64,000 nucleotides of DNA. Origin: Eledone cirrhosa. Taxonomy: Eukaryota > Mollusca > Cephalopoda > Octopoda > Eledonidae. The position numbers and the translations under genes were made by a program. The notes beneath the pieces were generated by a model that searched no databases, was not told where the DNA came from, and saw nothing but the letters and a program-made list of their open reading frames with translations. This document shows positions 9,558 through 21,200 of this stretch, one piece after another; within the stretch, counting starts at the first letter, position 1; each line of letters opens with the position of its first letter. The stretch is from contig OZ024740.1 of NCBI GenBank assembly GCA_964016885.1, positions 9,382,450 to 9,446,449 of the forward strand, given 5' to 3'.

Positions 9558-11081
9558 GTAATACTAGAAGGGGCCAAACCAAAAGATTGGTGCAGTAGAA
9601 TCATTGTCAACTACTACAAAGATAAAGGCGATGCACTAGATAGAGGAAACTATAGAGGTATAAAGTTGATGGACCAGGTCATGAAAGTAACAGAAAGAGT
9701 TATAGCACAGCTGATTAGGGACTGGGTGAATATAGACGAGATGCAATTTGGGTTTGTACCAGGGAGAGGCACCACTGATGCCCTCTTCCTTGTGAGGCAA
9801 TTACAGGAAAAGTACCTAGCTAAAAGTAAGCCACTCTACTTGGCATTTGTCGACCTTGAGAAAGCCTTTGACAGAGTTCCACGTGCAGTAATCTGGTGGG
9901 CTCTTAGAAAACTAGGAGTAGATGAATGGCTTGTGAAAGCGGTACAAGCCATGTATAGGGGAGCAGTCAGCAAAGTTAGGATTAGCAATGAGTATAGCAA
10001 GGAATTTAGCGTACAGGTTGGGGTCCACCAGGGCTCTGTTCTTAGCCCTCTCCTGTTCATCATAGTCCTGCAGGCAATAACGGAGGAGTTTAAGACCGGA
10101 TGCCCATGGGAACTACTGTATGCTGATGACCTCGCACTCATAGCTGAATCTATGGTAGAACTAGAGAATAAATTCCAAACCTGGAAGCAGGGACTAGAGA
10201 GAAAGGGCCTCAAAGTCAACGTGACAAAGACTAAGGTCCTTGTAAGTAGACGAGAAATCAGAACCCAGATCCCCTCAGGGAAATGGCCTTGCTCAGTATG
10301 TAGGAAAGGTGTAGGTAGGAACTCCATTCTCTGCCCCAAATGCAAACAATGGGTACACAAGAGATGTAGCGTGATCTCAGGAAGCTTAATTAAGAATGTA
10401 GGATTCACATGCAGCAGCTGTGCTGAAACAGCAAGCAAACAGCCACAGGAAACAAGTACCACCAATCTCTGGGAGGGCCCTGTAGAAACAGTAGACAGCT
10501 TCTGCTACCTAGGTGACCGAATTAGCAACGGAGGTGGGTGCTCAGAAAGTACAATAACTAGGGTAAGAACGGGATGGAAGAAGTTTAGGGAACTACTACC
10601 ACTGCTAGTTGCAAAAGGCTTCTCCTTCAGAATGAAAGGCAGACTGTATGATGCGTGTATCCGGACAGCGATGTTGCATGGTAGTGAGACCTGGGCGCTG
10701 AAGGTGGAAGACTTACGTAGATTAGAGAGAAACGAAGCCTGCATGCTCCGATGGATGTGTAACAGTAATATACGTGAAGGACAAAGCATAAAGGAATTGA
10801 GAGAGAGACGGAGCATAAGAGGAATCAAATGCTGCGTGCAGGAGAGGCGGTTACGCTGGTATGGACATGTGATGCGTATGAAGGATGACAGCTGCATAAA
10901 AAGGTGCAGAGCACTAGAAGTTGATGGAAACCGCGGAGTGGGGAGACCCAAGATGACTTGGGATGAGGTGATAAAAGCCGACCTTACCCAACTACACCTC
11001 TCAAAGACAATGACACACGACCGTGACTTCTGGCGTCATGCAGTAATACAGGGTACCCGACCACCCATGGGTACATGCTGA
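9558..11081 (+). pseudogene. LINE reverse transcriptase fragment, copy E, open to its stop but lacking the endonuclease
   Basis: Open for 508 codons from the stop codon at 9555-9557 to TGA at 11079-11081. Domain order: RT palm with FVDLEKAFD, HQGSVLSPLLF and YADD (10119-10130, residues 188-191); PHD-like C4HC3 finger at 10290-10421 (CSVC…CPKC…HKRC…CSSC); then the CYLGDRISNGGG, RLRWYGHVMRM and GRPKMTWDEVIKADL region to the C-terminus. All RT motifs I can check are intact. The endonuclease and N-terminus are absent and no natural start is evident (the first ATG is at 9669), so it is treated as a pseudogene. It is the copy closest to a working RT in the window. Confidence 0.87.
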
Positions 11082-11387
11082 AGCATATAAACAATATGCC
11101 CCACTCCCCCCACCGCAAGGTGGTCGTGGAGGTGCCACGGCAAAAAAATCACCCAGCCCACACTGTTAAGTGGACGTGTAGGCGCCACGAAAAAGCACCC
11201 AGCACTCACTGTAAATGAGGTTGGTGTTAGGAAGGGCATCCAGCTGTAGAAATCAAGCCAGATCAGTTCCTGTATGAGCAAGGCATGGTCAGCCGACAGA
11301 ACACTGCCCACAACAGGACAACCCGTCTAACCCATGCTAGCGTGAAAGAACGGACGTAAAACGGTGATGATGATGATGATGATGATG
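11082..11387 (+). repeat. Copy E 3' UTR and (TGA)n tail
   Basis: Nearly the same as the copy D 3' UTR: CCACCGCAAGGTGGTCG, two tandem ~49-bp units, the GTTAGGAAGGGCATCCA block, CGGACGTAAAACGG and the tail at 11365-11387. Confidence 0.78.
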
Positions 11388-12300
11388 ACAGTTTCTATTG
11401 GTATATCAGTTTCTATTGGTATGTCAGTTTTGATTGGTATGTCAGTTTCTATTGGTATATCAGATTCTATTGGTATATCAGTTTCGATTGGTATATCAGT
11501 TTCTATTGGTATATCAGTTTCTATTAGTATATCAGTTTCTATTGGTATGTCAGTTTCTATTGGTATATCAATTTCGATTGGTATGTCAGTTTCGATTGGT
11601 ATATCAGCTTCGATTTGTATGTCAGTTTCGATAGTTATGTCAGTTTCTATTGGTATATCAGTTTTGATTGATATATCAGTTTCGATTCGTATGTCAGTTT
11701 CGATTGGTATGTCAGTTTCGATTAGTATATCAGTTTCTATTGGTATGTCAGTTTCTATTCGTATGTCAGTTTCGATTGTTATATCAGTTTCTATTGGTAT
11801 ATCAGTTTCGTTTGATATATCAGTTTCGATTAGTATGTCACTTTCTATTGGTATGTCAGTTACGATTAGTATATCAGTTTGTATTGGTGTGTCAGTTTCG
11901 ATTGGTATGTCAGTTTCTATCGGTATATCAGTTTCCATTTGTATATCAGTTTCGATTGGTATGTCCGTTTCGAATGGTATGTCAGTTTCGATTGGTTTAT
12001 CATATTCGATTATTATGTCAAATTCTATTGGTATATCAGTTTCGATTGGTATGTCAGTTTCGATTGATATATCAGTTTCGATTGGTATGTCAGTTTCGAT
12101 TGGTATGTCAGTTTCTATTGGTATATCAGTTTCGATTGGTATGTCAGTTTCGATTAGTATATCAGTTTCTATTGGTATGTCAGTTTCTATTGATATATCA
12201 ATTTCGATTTGTATATCAGTTTCGATTGTCATGTCAGTTTCTAATGGTACATCAGTTTCGAATGGTATGTTAGTTTCTATTGGTACGTCAGTTTCGATTA
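11388..12300 (+). repeat. 18-bp satellite, block S4
   Basis: About 51 units between copy E and the 3'-UTR fragment F. It starts ACAGTTTC, one base off the usual TCAG. It contains some strongly changed units near 11995-12030 (for example CATATTCGATTATTATG). It ends …TTTCGATTA at 12300. Confidence 0.94.
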
Positions 12301-12499
12301 GGCAACACGGTAAAAACCTCCCAGACCCACACTGTAAATGTGGTTGGTGTTAGGAAGGGCATCCAACTATAGAAAACATGCCAGACGGTCCTATGCGAGC
12401 AAGACAATCACTCTTGCCTCAAGTGGGACTACCCCCGTCCAAACCCATGCAAGCGTGGAACACGGACGTTAAACATTGATGATGATGATGATGATGATG
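12301..12499 (+). mobile_element. RTE-like LINE 3'-UTR-only fragment, copy F
   Basis: A 199-bp piece with only the last part of the A/B-type 3' UTR. It begins GGCAACACGG, just inside the second tandem 3'-UTR unit, and runs through the GTTAGGAAGGGCATCCA block to a (TGA)n tail ending at 12499, then satellite. There is no coding sequence. It could be an extremely 5'-truncated LINE insertion or a SINE-like tail; no RNA polymerase III box is visible, so truncation is preferred. Confidence 0.85.
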
Positions 12500-15400
12500 A
12501 CAGTTTCGATTGTTATGTCAGTTTCTATTGGTATATCAGTTTCGTTTGATATATCAGTTTCGATTAGTATGTCACTTGCTATTGGTATGTCAGTTATGAT
12601 TAGTATGTCAGTTTGTATTGGTGTGTCAGTTTCGATTGGTATGTCAGTTTCTATTGGTATATGAGTTTCGATTGGTATATCAGTTTCGATTGGTATATCA
12701 GTTTCGATTGGTATGTCAGTTTCTATTGGTATGTCAGTTTCTATTGGTATGTCAGTTTCAATTGGTATATCAGTTTCGATTGGTATGTCAGTTTTATTGG
12801 TATGTCAATTTCGATTCGTATTTCAGTTACAGTTGGTATGTAGGTTTCGATTGGTATGTCAGTTTCTATTGGTATGTCAGTTTCGATTAGTATATCAGTT
12901 TCTATTGGTATGTCAGTTTCAATTGGTATGTCAGTTTCTATTGGTATATCAGTTTCTATTGGTATGTCAGTTTCTATTGGTATGACAGTTTCAATTGGTA
13001 TATCAGTTTCGATTCGTATGTCAGTTTCGATTGTTATGTCAGTTTCTTTTGGTATATCACTATCGATTGGTATGTCAGTTTCGATTAGTATATCAATTTC
13101 TAATTGTATGTCAGTTTCTATTGGTATATCGGTTTCGATTGGTATGTCAGTTTCTATTGGTATGTCAGTTTCGATTTGTATATCAGTTTCTATTGGTATG
13201 TCAGATTTGATTGGTATGTTAGTCCTCGATTTGTATGTCAGTTTCTATTGGTATATCAATTTCGATTCGTATGTCAGTTTCTATTGGTATATCAGTTTCG
13301 ATTAGTATATCAGTTTCTATTGGTATGTCAGTTTCTATTGGTATATCAATTTCGATTTGTATGTCAGTTTCGATTGGTATATCAGTTTCGATTAGTATGT
13401 CAGTTTCTATTGGTATATCGGTTTCCATTGGTATATCAGTTTCGATTGGTATGTCAGTTTCTATTGGTATATCAGTTTCGAATGGTATGTCAGTTTTGAT
13501 TGGTATATCAGTTTCAATTGGTATGTCAGTTTCTATGGGTATATCAGTTTTGATTGGTATGTTAGTTTCGACTGGTATGTTAGTTTCGATTTGTATATCA
13601 GTTTCCATTGGTATGTCAGTTTCGATTGGTATGTCAGTTTCGATTGGTATGTCAGTTTCTATTGGTATATCAGTTTCGAATGGTATGTCAGTTTTGGTTG
13701 GTATATCAGTTTCAATTGGTATGTCAGTTTCTATGGGTATATCAGTTTTGATTGGTATGTTAGTTTCTATTGGTATGTCAGTTTCGATTTGTATATCAGT
13801 TTCTATTGGTATGTCAGTTTCGATTGGTATGTCAGTTTCGATTGGTATGTCAGTTTCGATTGGTATGTCAGTTTCTATTGGTATATCAGTTTCCATTGGT
13901 ATATCAGTTTCGATTGGTATGTCAGTTTCTATTGGTATATCAGTTTCTATCGGTATGTCAGTTTCTAATGGTATGTCAGTTTCTATTGGTATATCAGTTT
14001 CGATTGGTATGTCAGTTTCTATTGGTATGTCAGTTTCCATTGGTATATCAGTTTCGATTGGTATGTCAGTTTCTATTGGTATGTCAGTTTCTATTGGTAT
14101 ATCAATTTCGATTGGTATATCAGTTTCTATTGGTATATCAGTTTAGATTGGTGTATCTGTTTCTATTGGTATGTCAGTTTCGATTGGTATGTCAGTTTCG
14201 ATTGGTATGTCAGTTTCGATTGTTATGTCAGTTTCTAATGGAACATCAGTTTCGAATGGTATGTTAGTTTCTATTGGTATGTCGGTTTCGATTAGTATAT
14301 CAGTTTCTATTGGTATATCAGTTTCGATTGGTATGTTAGTCCTCGATTTGTATGTCAGTTTCTATTGGTATATCAGTTTCGATTGGTATGTCAGTTTCGA
14401 TTGGTATGTCAGTTTCTATTGGTATATCAGTTTCGATTAGTATGTCAGTTTCGATTAGTATATCAGTTTCGATTTTTGTTTCAGTTTCGATTGGTATGTC
14501 AGTTTCGATTAGTATGTCAGTTTCTATGCGTATATCAGTTTCTATTGGTATGTCAGTTTTGATTGGTATGTCAGTTTCTATTGGTATATCAGTTTCTATT
14601 GGTATATCAATTTCGATTGGTATGTCAGTTTCGATTGGTGTATCAGCTTCGATTCGTATGTCAGTTTCGATTGTTATGTCAGTTTCTATTGGTATAACAG
14701 TTTTGATTGGTATATCAGTTTTGATTGGTATGTCAGTTTCGATTGGTATGTCAGTTACGATTGGTATATCAGCTTCGATTCGTATGTCAGTTTCGATTGT
14801 TATGTCAGTTTCTATTGGTATATCAGTTTCGATTGGTATGTCAGTTTCGATTGTTATGTCAGTTTCTATTGGTATATCAGTTTCTTTGATATATCAGTTT
14901 CGATTAGTATGTCACTTTCTATTGGTATGTCAGTTACGATTAGTATATCAGTTTGTATTGGTGTGTCAGTTTCGATTCGTATGTCAGTTTCTATTGGTAT
15001 ATGAGTTTGGATTGGTATATGAGTTTTGATTAGTATATCAGTTTCGATTGGTATGAAGGTTTCTATTGGTATGTCAATTTTGATTAGTATATCAGTTTCT
15101 ATTGGTATGTCAGTTTCAATTGTTATGTCAGTTTCTATTGGTATATCAGTTTCTATTGGTATGTCAGTTTCTATTGGTATGTTAGTTTCAATTAGTATAT
15201 AAGTTTCGATTCGTATGTCAGTTTCGAGTGTTATGTCAGTTTCTGTTGGTATATCAGGATCGATTGGTATGTCAGTTTCGATTAGTATATCAATTTCTAT
15301 GTGTATGTCAGTTTGTATTGGTATATCAGTTTCGATTAGTATATCAATTTCTATGTGTATGTCAGTTTGTATTGGTATATCAGTTTCGATTGGTATATTA

Positions 15401-17467
15401 GTTTCGACTGGTATGTCAATTTTGATTGGTATGTCAGTTTCAATTGGTATATCGGTTTCGATTGGTATGTCAGTTTCGATTGGTATGTCAGTTTCGATTG
15501 GTTTATCAGTTTCGATTAGTATGTCAGTTCCTATTGGTATATCAGTTTCCATTGGTATATCAGTTTCGATTGTTATGTCAGTTTCTTTTGGTATATCAGT
15601 ATCGATTGGTATGTCAGTTTCGATTAGTATATCAATTTCTAATTGTATGTCAGTTTCTATTGGTATATCAGATTCGATTGGTATATCAGTTTCGACTGGT
15701 ATGTCAATTTTGATTGTTATGTCAGTTTCGATTGTTATGTCAGTTTCGATTGGTATGTCAGTTTCGATTTTATATCAGTTTTCATTGGTATATCAGTTTC
15801 GATTCGTATGTCAGTTTCGATTGGTATGTCAGTTTCGATTGGTATATCTGTTTCAATTAGTATGTCAGTTTCTATTGGTATATCGGTTTCCATTGGTATA
15901 TCAGTTTCGATTGGTATGTCAGTTTCTATTGGTATATCAATTTTGATTGGTATGTTAGTTTCTATTGGTATGTCAGTTTCGATTTGTATATCAGTTTCTA
16001 TTGGTATGTCAGATTCGATTGGTATGTTAGTCCTCGATTTGTATGTCAGTTTCTATTGGTATATCAATTTCGATTGGTATGTCAGTTTCTATTGGTATAT
16101 CAGTTTCGATTAGTATATCAGTTTCTATTGGTATGTCAGTTTCTATTGGTATATCAATTTCTATTGGTATATCGGTTTCCATTGGTATATCAGTTTTGAT
16201 TGGTATGTCAGTTTCTATTGGTATATCAGTTTCTATTGGTATGTCAGTTTCGATTGGTATGTCAGTTTCGATTGGTATGTCAGTTTCGATTGGTATGTCA
16301 GTTTCGATTAGTATATCAGTTTCTATTGGTATGTCAGTTTCTATTGGTATGTCAGTTTCGATTGGTATATCAGTTTCTATTGGTATATCAGTTTCATTTG
16401 ATATATCAATTTCGATTAGTATGTCACTTTCTATTGGTATGTCAGGTACGATTAGTATATCAGTTTGTGTTGGTGTATCAGTTTCGATTGGTATGTCAGT
16501 TTCTATTGGTATATGACTTTCGATTGGTATATCAGTTTCGACTGGTATATCAGTTTCGATTGGTATGTCAGTTTCTATTGGTATGTCAGTTTCGATTAGT
16601 ATATCAGTTTCTATTGGTATGTCAGTTTCAATTGGTATGTCAGTTTCTATTGGTATATCAGTTTCTATTGGTATGTCAGTTTCTATTGGTATGTCAGTTT
16701 CAATTGGTATATCAGTTTCGATTCGTATGTCAGTTTCTATTGGCATGTCAGTTTCAATTGGTATGTCTGTTTCTATTGGTATATCAGTTTCTATTGGTAT
16801 GTCAGTTTCTATTGGTATGTCAGTTTCAATTGGTATATCAGTTTCAATTGGTATGTCAGTTTCTATTGGTATATCAGTTTCTATTGGTATGTCAGTTTCT
16901 ATTGGTATGTCAGTTTCAATTGGTATATCAGTTTCGATTCGTATGTCAGTTTCTATTGGTATGTCAGTTTCAATTGGTATGTCAGTTTCTATTGGTATAT
17001 CAGTTTCTATTGGTATGTCAGTTTCTATTGGTATGTCAGTTTCAATTGGTATATCAGTTTCAATTGGTATGTCAGTTTCTATTGGTATATCAGTTTCTAT
17101 TGGTATGTCAGTTTCTATTGGTATATCAGTTTCGATTCGTATGTCAGTTTCTATTGGTATGTCAGTTTCAATTGGTATGTCAGTTTCTATTGGTATATCA
17201 GTTTCTATTGGTATGTCAGTTTCTATTGGTATGTCAGTTTCAATTGGTATATCAGTTTCGATTCGTATGTCAGTTTCTATTGGTATGTCAGTTTCAATTG
17301 GTATGTCAGTTTCTATTGGTATATCAGTTTCTATTGGTATGTCAGTTTCTATTGGTATGTCAGTTTCTATTGGTATATCAGTTTCTATTGGTTTGTCAGT
17401 TTCTATTGGTATGTCAGTTTCTATTGGTTTGTCAGTTTCAATTGGCATATCAGTTTCGATTCGTATG
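12500..17467 (+). repeat. 18-bp satellite, block S5
   Basis: About 276 units. Marker units GTCCTCGATTTG lie near 13221, 14338 and 16029. The left part is mixed; the right end (16560-17467) is much more regular. It ends …GATTCGTATG at 17467, where LINE copy B begins. The part from 15609 onward lies inside the 7,031-bp tandem duplication. Confidence 0.95.
16560..17467 (+). repeat. Higher-order repeat at the right end of block S5
   Basis: Here units fall into ordered groups. The rare unit variant ATTCGTATG marks group ends at 16721, 16937, 17135, 17261 and 17459, spaced 216, 198, 126 and 198 bp (12, 11, 7 and 11 monomers). Within groups the order of position-18 bases repeats (G G G A G G A …). 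This is a young higher-order repeat. It is copied in block S6 at 23591-24498. Confidence 0.8.
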
Positions 17468-17826
17468 TTTGTATTTATTAATTGTTAAATACGAAAGTTT
17501 TTGGTCGTATTGAACAGAACAAATTTTGTATTTTTTGTTAATCGCTTGTTAAATGCAAGGACCCCATTCAATCATTACCTCCTATCTCTTCTCCTTCTTA
17601 TAAATTCCTTAATTCCTTAATTCTTAATCTAGCGTATTTTCAAACCTTAATTCCTAGCGTATTTTCAAACCTCAATCCCTAATTCTAGCGTATTTTCAAA
17701 AAAAAAAAAAAAAAAATCCTTTCCTTCTTCCGAAACTCCCGCTTACACTCGACCCCCCCACCCGCTACTTCGAAGGCATGGGGCGGTCAAACGCCTAACA
17801 CACACAACCATCATGCGGCCACCCCC

Positions 17827-17860
<34 letters not shown>

Positions 17861-18072
17861 GATAGGAATTCACTTCGCCAAATTTCATTGCTTTGCTGTC
17901 TACCCCACGATATTCATGTAATGTACATATTTTCCTTCATCTCTACCTCCACAAATCCTAAAACGCACCACCATTGCTATTACGTGGACCAATCATAAGC
18001 CAGAGCCCCCACGCATCACCAGTATTATTACGCGGACCAATCAGAAGCCAGAGGCCTATACTATCGCTTGCC
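17468..18072 (+). other. Probable 5' UTR of full-length LINE copy B
   Basis: Non-satellite sequence between the array and the region shared with copy A. It holds three TAGCGTATTTTCAAA direct repeats at 17630, 17655 and 17686, a run of 20 A at 17698-17717, a (CT)n(AT)n stretch at about 17826-17861, and two CCAAT boxes. Joining the satellite left of 17468 to that right of 21727 gives a normal unit, so this stretch probably entered with the LINE. The visible short ORF over the microsatellite is not a credible gene. The alternative is that the part up to the A20 run comes from another RNA joined to the LINE. Confidence 0.6.
17989..18041 (+). promoter_or_regulatory. Two tandem CCAAT boxes in the LINE 5' region
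   Basis: GGACCAATCA occurs twice, with CCAAT at 17989-17993 and 18037-18041, 48 bp apart, within a partly repeated segment (TTACGTGGACCAATCATAA and TTACGCGGACCAATCAGAA). CCAAT boxes bind NF-Y and are common in TATA-less promoters, so this may be the element's internal promoter. The copy in LINE C is at 25020-25072. Function is inferred. Confidence 0.45.
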
Positions 18073-18239
18073 TGGTTGCCTTTCGATATATGATGGATGG
18101 ATGGACTGCGGAATCCTGGAGAGTGAAGGAGAGAGAGAGAAAAATCTGGACGCTCAGCGACAATGCCAAAGATAAAGACAAATTCACCTCTTGGACGAGA
18201 ATGCGAGCACTCCTCATTGTTTCGACCGCGGACGGCTAA

Positions 18240-21200
18240 CATAACCCCATCGCCCCCGCCCCCCACCGCCCCCAACCCCCAAACGCAATCCAAAACTTCA
18301 GAGTTGGTAGCATAAATGTAGGCACCCTAAAGGGTCGCGCTAACGAGGTTGTAGAAATGCTTGAACGTAAGGAGGTCGATGTTTGTTGTATTCAAGAGAC
18401 CAGGTGGAGGGGTGGGTCTGCTAGGTTCATTGAGGGTAAAAAACGATGTTATAAGCTTTTCTGGGTGGGAAACGACGATGGGCTGGGTGGAGTAGGAATC
18501 ATGGTAGCAGAAAAGTGGGCAGATAAGATAATAGACGTAAATAGAGTGAACGACAGAATAATTAAAATACGACTTGTCCTCAATAGAACTACGGTGACAG
18601 TAATATCTGCGTACGCACCCCAATCCGGACTGCCCGGCACTATAAAAGACAGATTCTATGAGACACTGATGCTAACTACCTCCCAAATATCCGACAGTGA
18701 CTATATAATTATCGCAGGCGACCTAAATGGTCACGTTGGACAACATTGTGACGGCTACGACGAAATCCATGGAGGCTATGGGTTTGGTACTAGAAATGAG
18801 GAAGGCTCCAGAATCCTGGAATTCTGTGATGCAAATAACCTAACTATCTGTAACACTAACTTCAAAAAACGTGACAATCACCTGATCACCTATAGATCCG
18901 GGGAACACACAAGCCAGGTAAATTATATCCTTACCAGAAGACGTGACAGAGTGTCTGTTGTAAACACTAAATCCCTCCCCCATGAAGAATGCACCTCCCA
19001 ACATAGACTGATAATTAGCGACCTCATAGTCAGGACGAGACGTACTCGACAGCAGAAGAGGACTATCCTCAGGAGAAAAATATGGAAGCTAAAGGACCCC
19101 ACAGCCAGGAATAAATTTCAAAGCACAATACTTGATGCTTTCGAAAGTAAGGAAGAACATTTAGAGTCGGACAATATAGAGGGAGAGTGGGAATTTCTGA
19201 AAGCAAACCTGCTGTTGGCGACAGACAAAGTCTGTGGCTGGAGCAGGCCTGCAGGCAGGAGGAGAGTAACATGGTGGTGGAACAGTAAGGTGGAACGGTC
19301 AATTAAGGCCAAAAAGCAGGCTTGGAAAGTATGGCGGGATGGGGGAAGTAGAGAAGACTATCAAGTGGCCAGGAAGGAAGCTAGGAGACAAGTGTACTTA
19401 GCAAGAAGGGAAGCTGAGGAAAGAAAGTTCAAGCATGTTCTACAACGCGATGACCAAAAACGTGAGGTGTTCAGGATTGCTAGGCAATGCGTCAAGGAAA
19501 ACCGTGATATTGTCGGGGAGAAGTGTGTACTAAACGACGATGGCACACTTGCCATCACCGACGCTGATAAGAAGGTAGCTTGGAAGTGTCACTATGAAAG
19601 GCTACTAAATGAGGAGAATAAATGGGAGAAAGACAGTCTCCCCCATATCGACCCAATAGAGGGACCAGCAGTGTTAGTCGAGGGGAGTATAATAAGTAAG
19701 GCAATCAAGGATATGAAGACGGGTAAGGCGGCTGGGGCTTCGGAAATAGTTGCTGAGATGCTGAAGGCATCTGGCACGGTGGGACACACCATGGTCACCC
19801 GCATAGTTAACCAAGTCGTACAGAATGGGGTTGTTCCGAAGGACTGGCATAGCAGCATCATCGTTAACTGTTATAAGGGTAAAGGAGACGCCCTAGATAG
19901 GAGTAACTATAGAGGCATTAAATTAATCGACCAGGTCATGAAGGTCATGAAAAAGTAATAGCGCAACTAATCAGAGAGAGAATTGACCTAGATGAAATGC
20001 AGTTCGGGTTTGTGTCAGGCAAAAGTACCACAGACGCTCTTTTCATAGTACGACAACTACAGGAGAAGTACCTAGCTAAAGGTAAACCCCTCTACTTAGC
20101 TTTTGTCGACTTGGAGAAAGCCTTCGACAGAGTCCCCCGCTCCATTATCTGGTGGGCTCTTAGAAAACTAGGCGTTGACGAATGGCTTGTGAGGGCTATA
20201 CAAGCCATGTATAAAGAAACAGTCAGCAAGGTTAGAATTAACAACGAATATAGTGAAGAGTTTAGCGTAAAAGTTGGCGTCCAACAGGGCTCTGTTCTCA
20301 GCCCCCTACTATTTATTATTGCCCTTCAGGCTATAACAGAGGAGTTCAAGACAGGCTGCCCATGGGAACTCCTATACGCAGACGACCTCACACTCATAGC
20401 GGAATCAATGGCCGAGCTAGAGAAGAAATTCCAAACATGGAAGCACGGGCTAGAGTCAAAAGGACTTAAAATTAACCTGGCTAAGACCAAAGTACTAGTT
20501 TGTAGGAAAGAAAACAAGGCGGCGGTCCCTTCTGCGAAATGGTCGTGCTCGGTGTGTAGGAAAGGCGTAGGTAGAAACTCCATTTTATGTCCTAAATGCA
20601 AAGTATGGGTGCATAAAAGATGTAGTGGGATCACAGGTAAGCTAACTAAGAACATAGATTTTACATGTGGCCGATGTTCTGGTGCAATAAGTAGCAGCAA
20701 GTGCCCACAAAATACTAGCTCTTTCAATTGCGCAGAGGGTTCTATAGAAATAGTGGACAGCTTCCGTTACCTGGGCGATAAAATCAGCAGTGGGGGAGGG
20801 TGCTCTGAAAGTACTGTAGCTAGAGTCAGAACTGGTTGGAAAAAGTTCAGAGAGCTTATACCACTATTAGCTGCTAAAGGGTTCTCCCTAAAAATGAAAG
20901 GCAGGTTGTACGATGCCTGCATACGAACAGCAATGCTGCATGGCAGTGAGACCTGGGCATTGTGTGCAGAGGATATACGCAGACTAGAGAGGAACGAAGC
21001 TTGCATGCTCCGCTGATGTGTAACAGTAATATACGTGAACGGCAAAGCATAAACGAACTAAGGAAAAAATTAGAGATAAGAGGGATCAAATGTTGTTTAC
21101 TCGAGAGAAGGCTACGTTGGTATGGACACGTGATGCGCATGAAAGTCGATAGCTGTATAACAAAGTGCAGCGCAATAAAGATAGACGGTAGTCACGGAAT

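Larger units (their letters stand above)
9555..11387 (+). mobile_element. RTE-like LINE, copy E (5'-truncated, best-preserved RT)
   Basis: Same subfamily as copy D and same 5' breakpoint (GTAATACTAGAAGGGGCC), but without D's extra 62 bp. It is preceded by …GGTATATC and followed, after the (TGA)n tail ending at 11387, by ACAGTTTCTATTGG satellite. Confidence 0.9.

Noticed and set aside
16027..17448. Hundreds of long ORFs of MSVSIG, CQFRLV, VSFDWY or IETDIP hexapeptides as real genes
   Set aside because: An 18-bp unit with no stop in five frames keeps them open automatically. Frames overlap each other on both strands, indels and stop-bearing units break them often, and no start context or other coding signal is visible.
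17813..17998. 61-codon ORF over the CT/AT microsatellite (also 24844-25029)
   Set aside because: It is largely a translation of simple repeats and lies in the presumed LINE 5' UTR.
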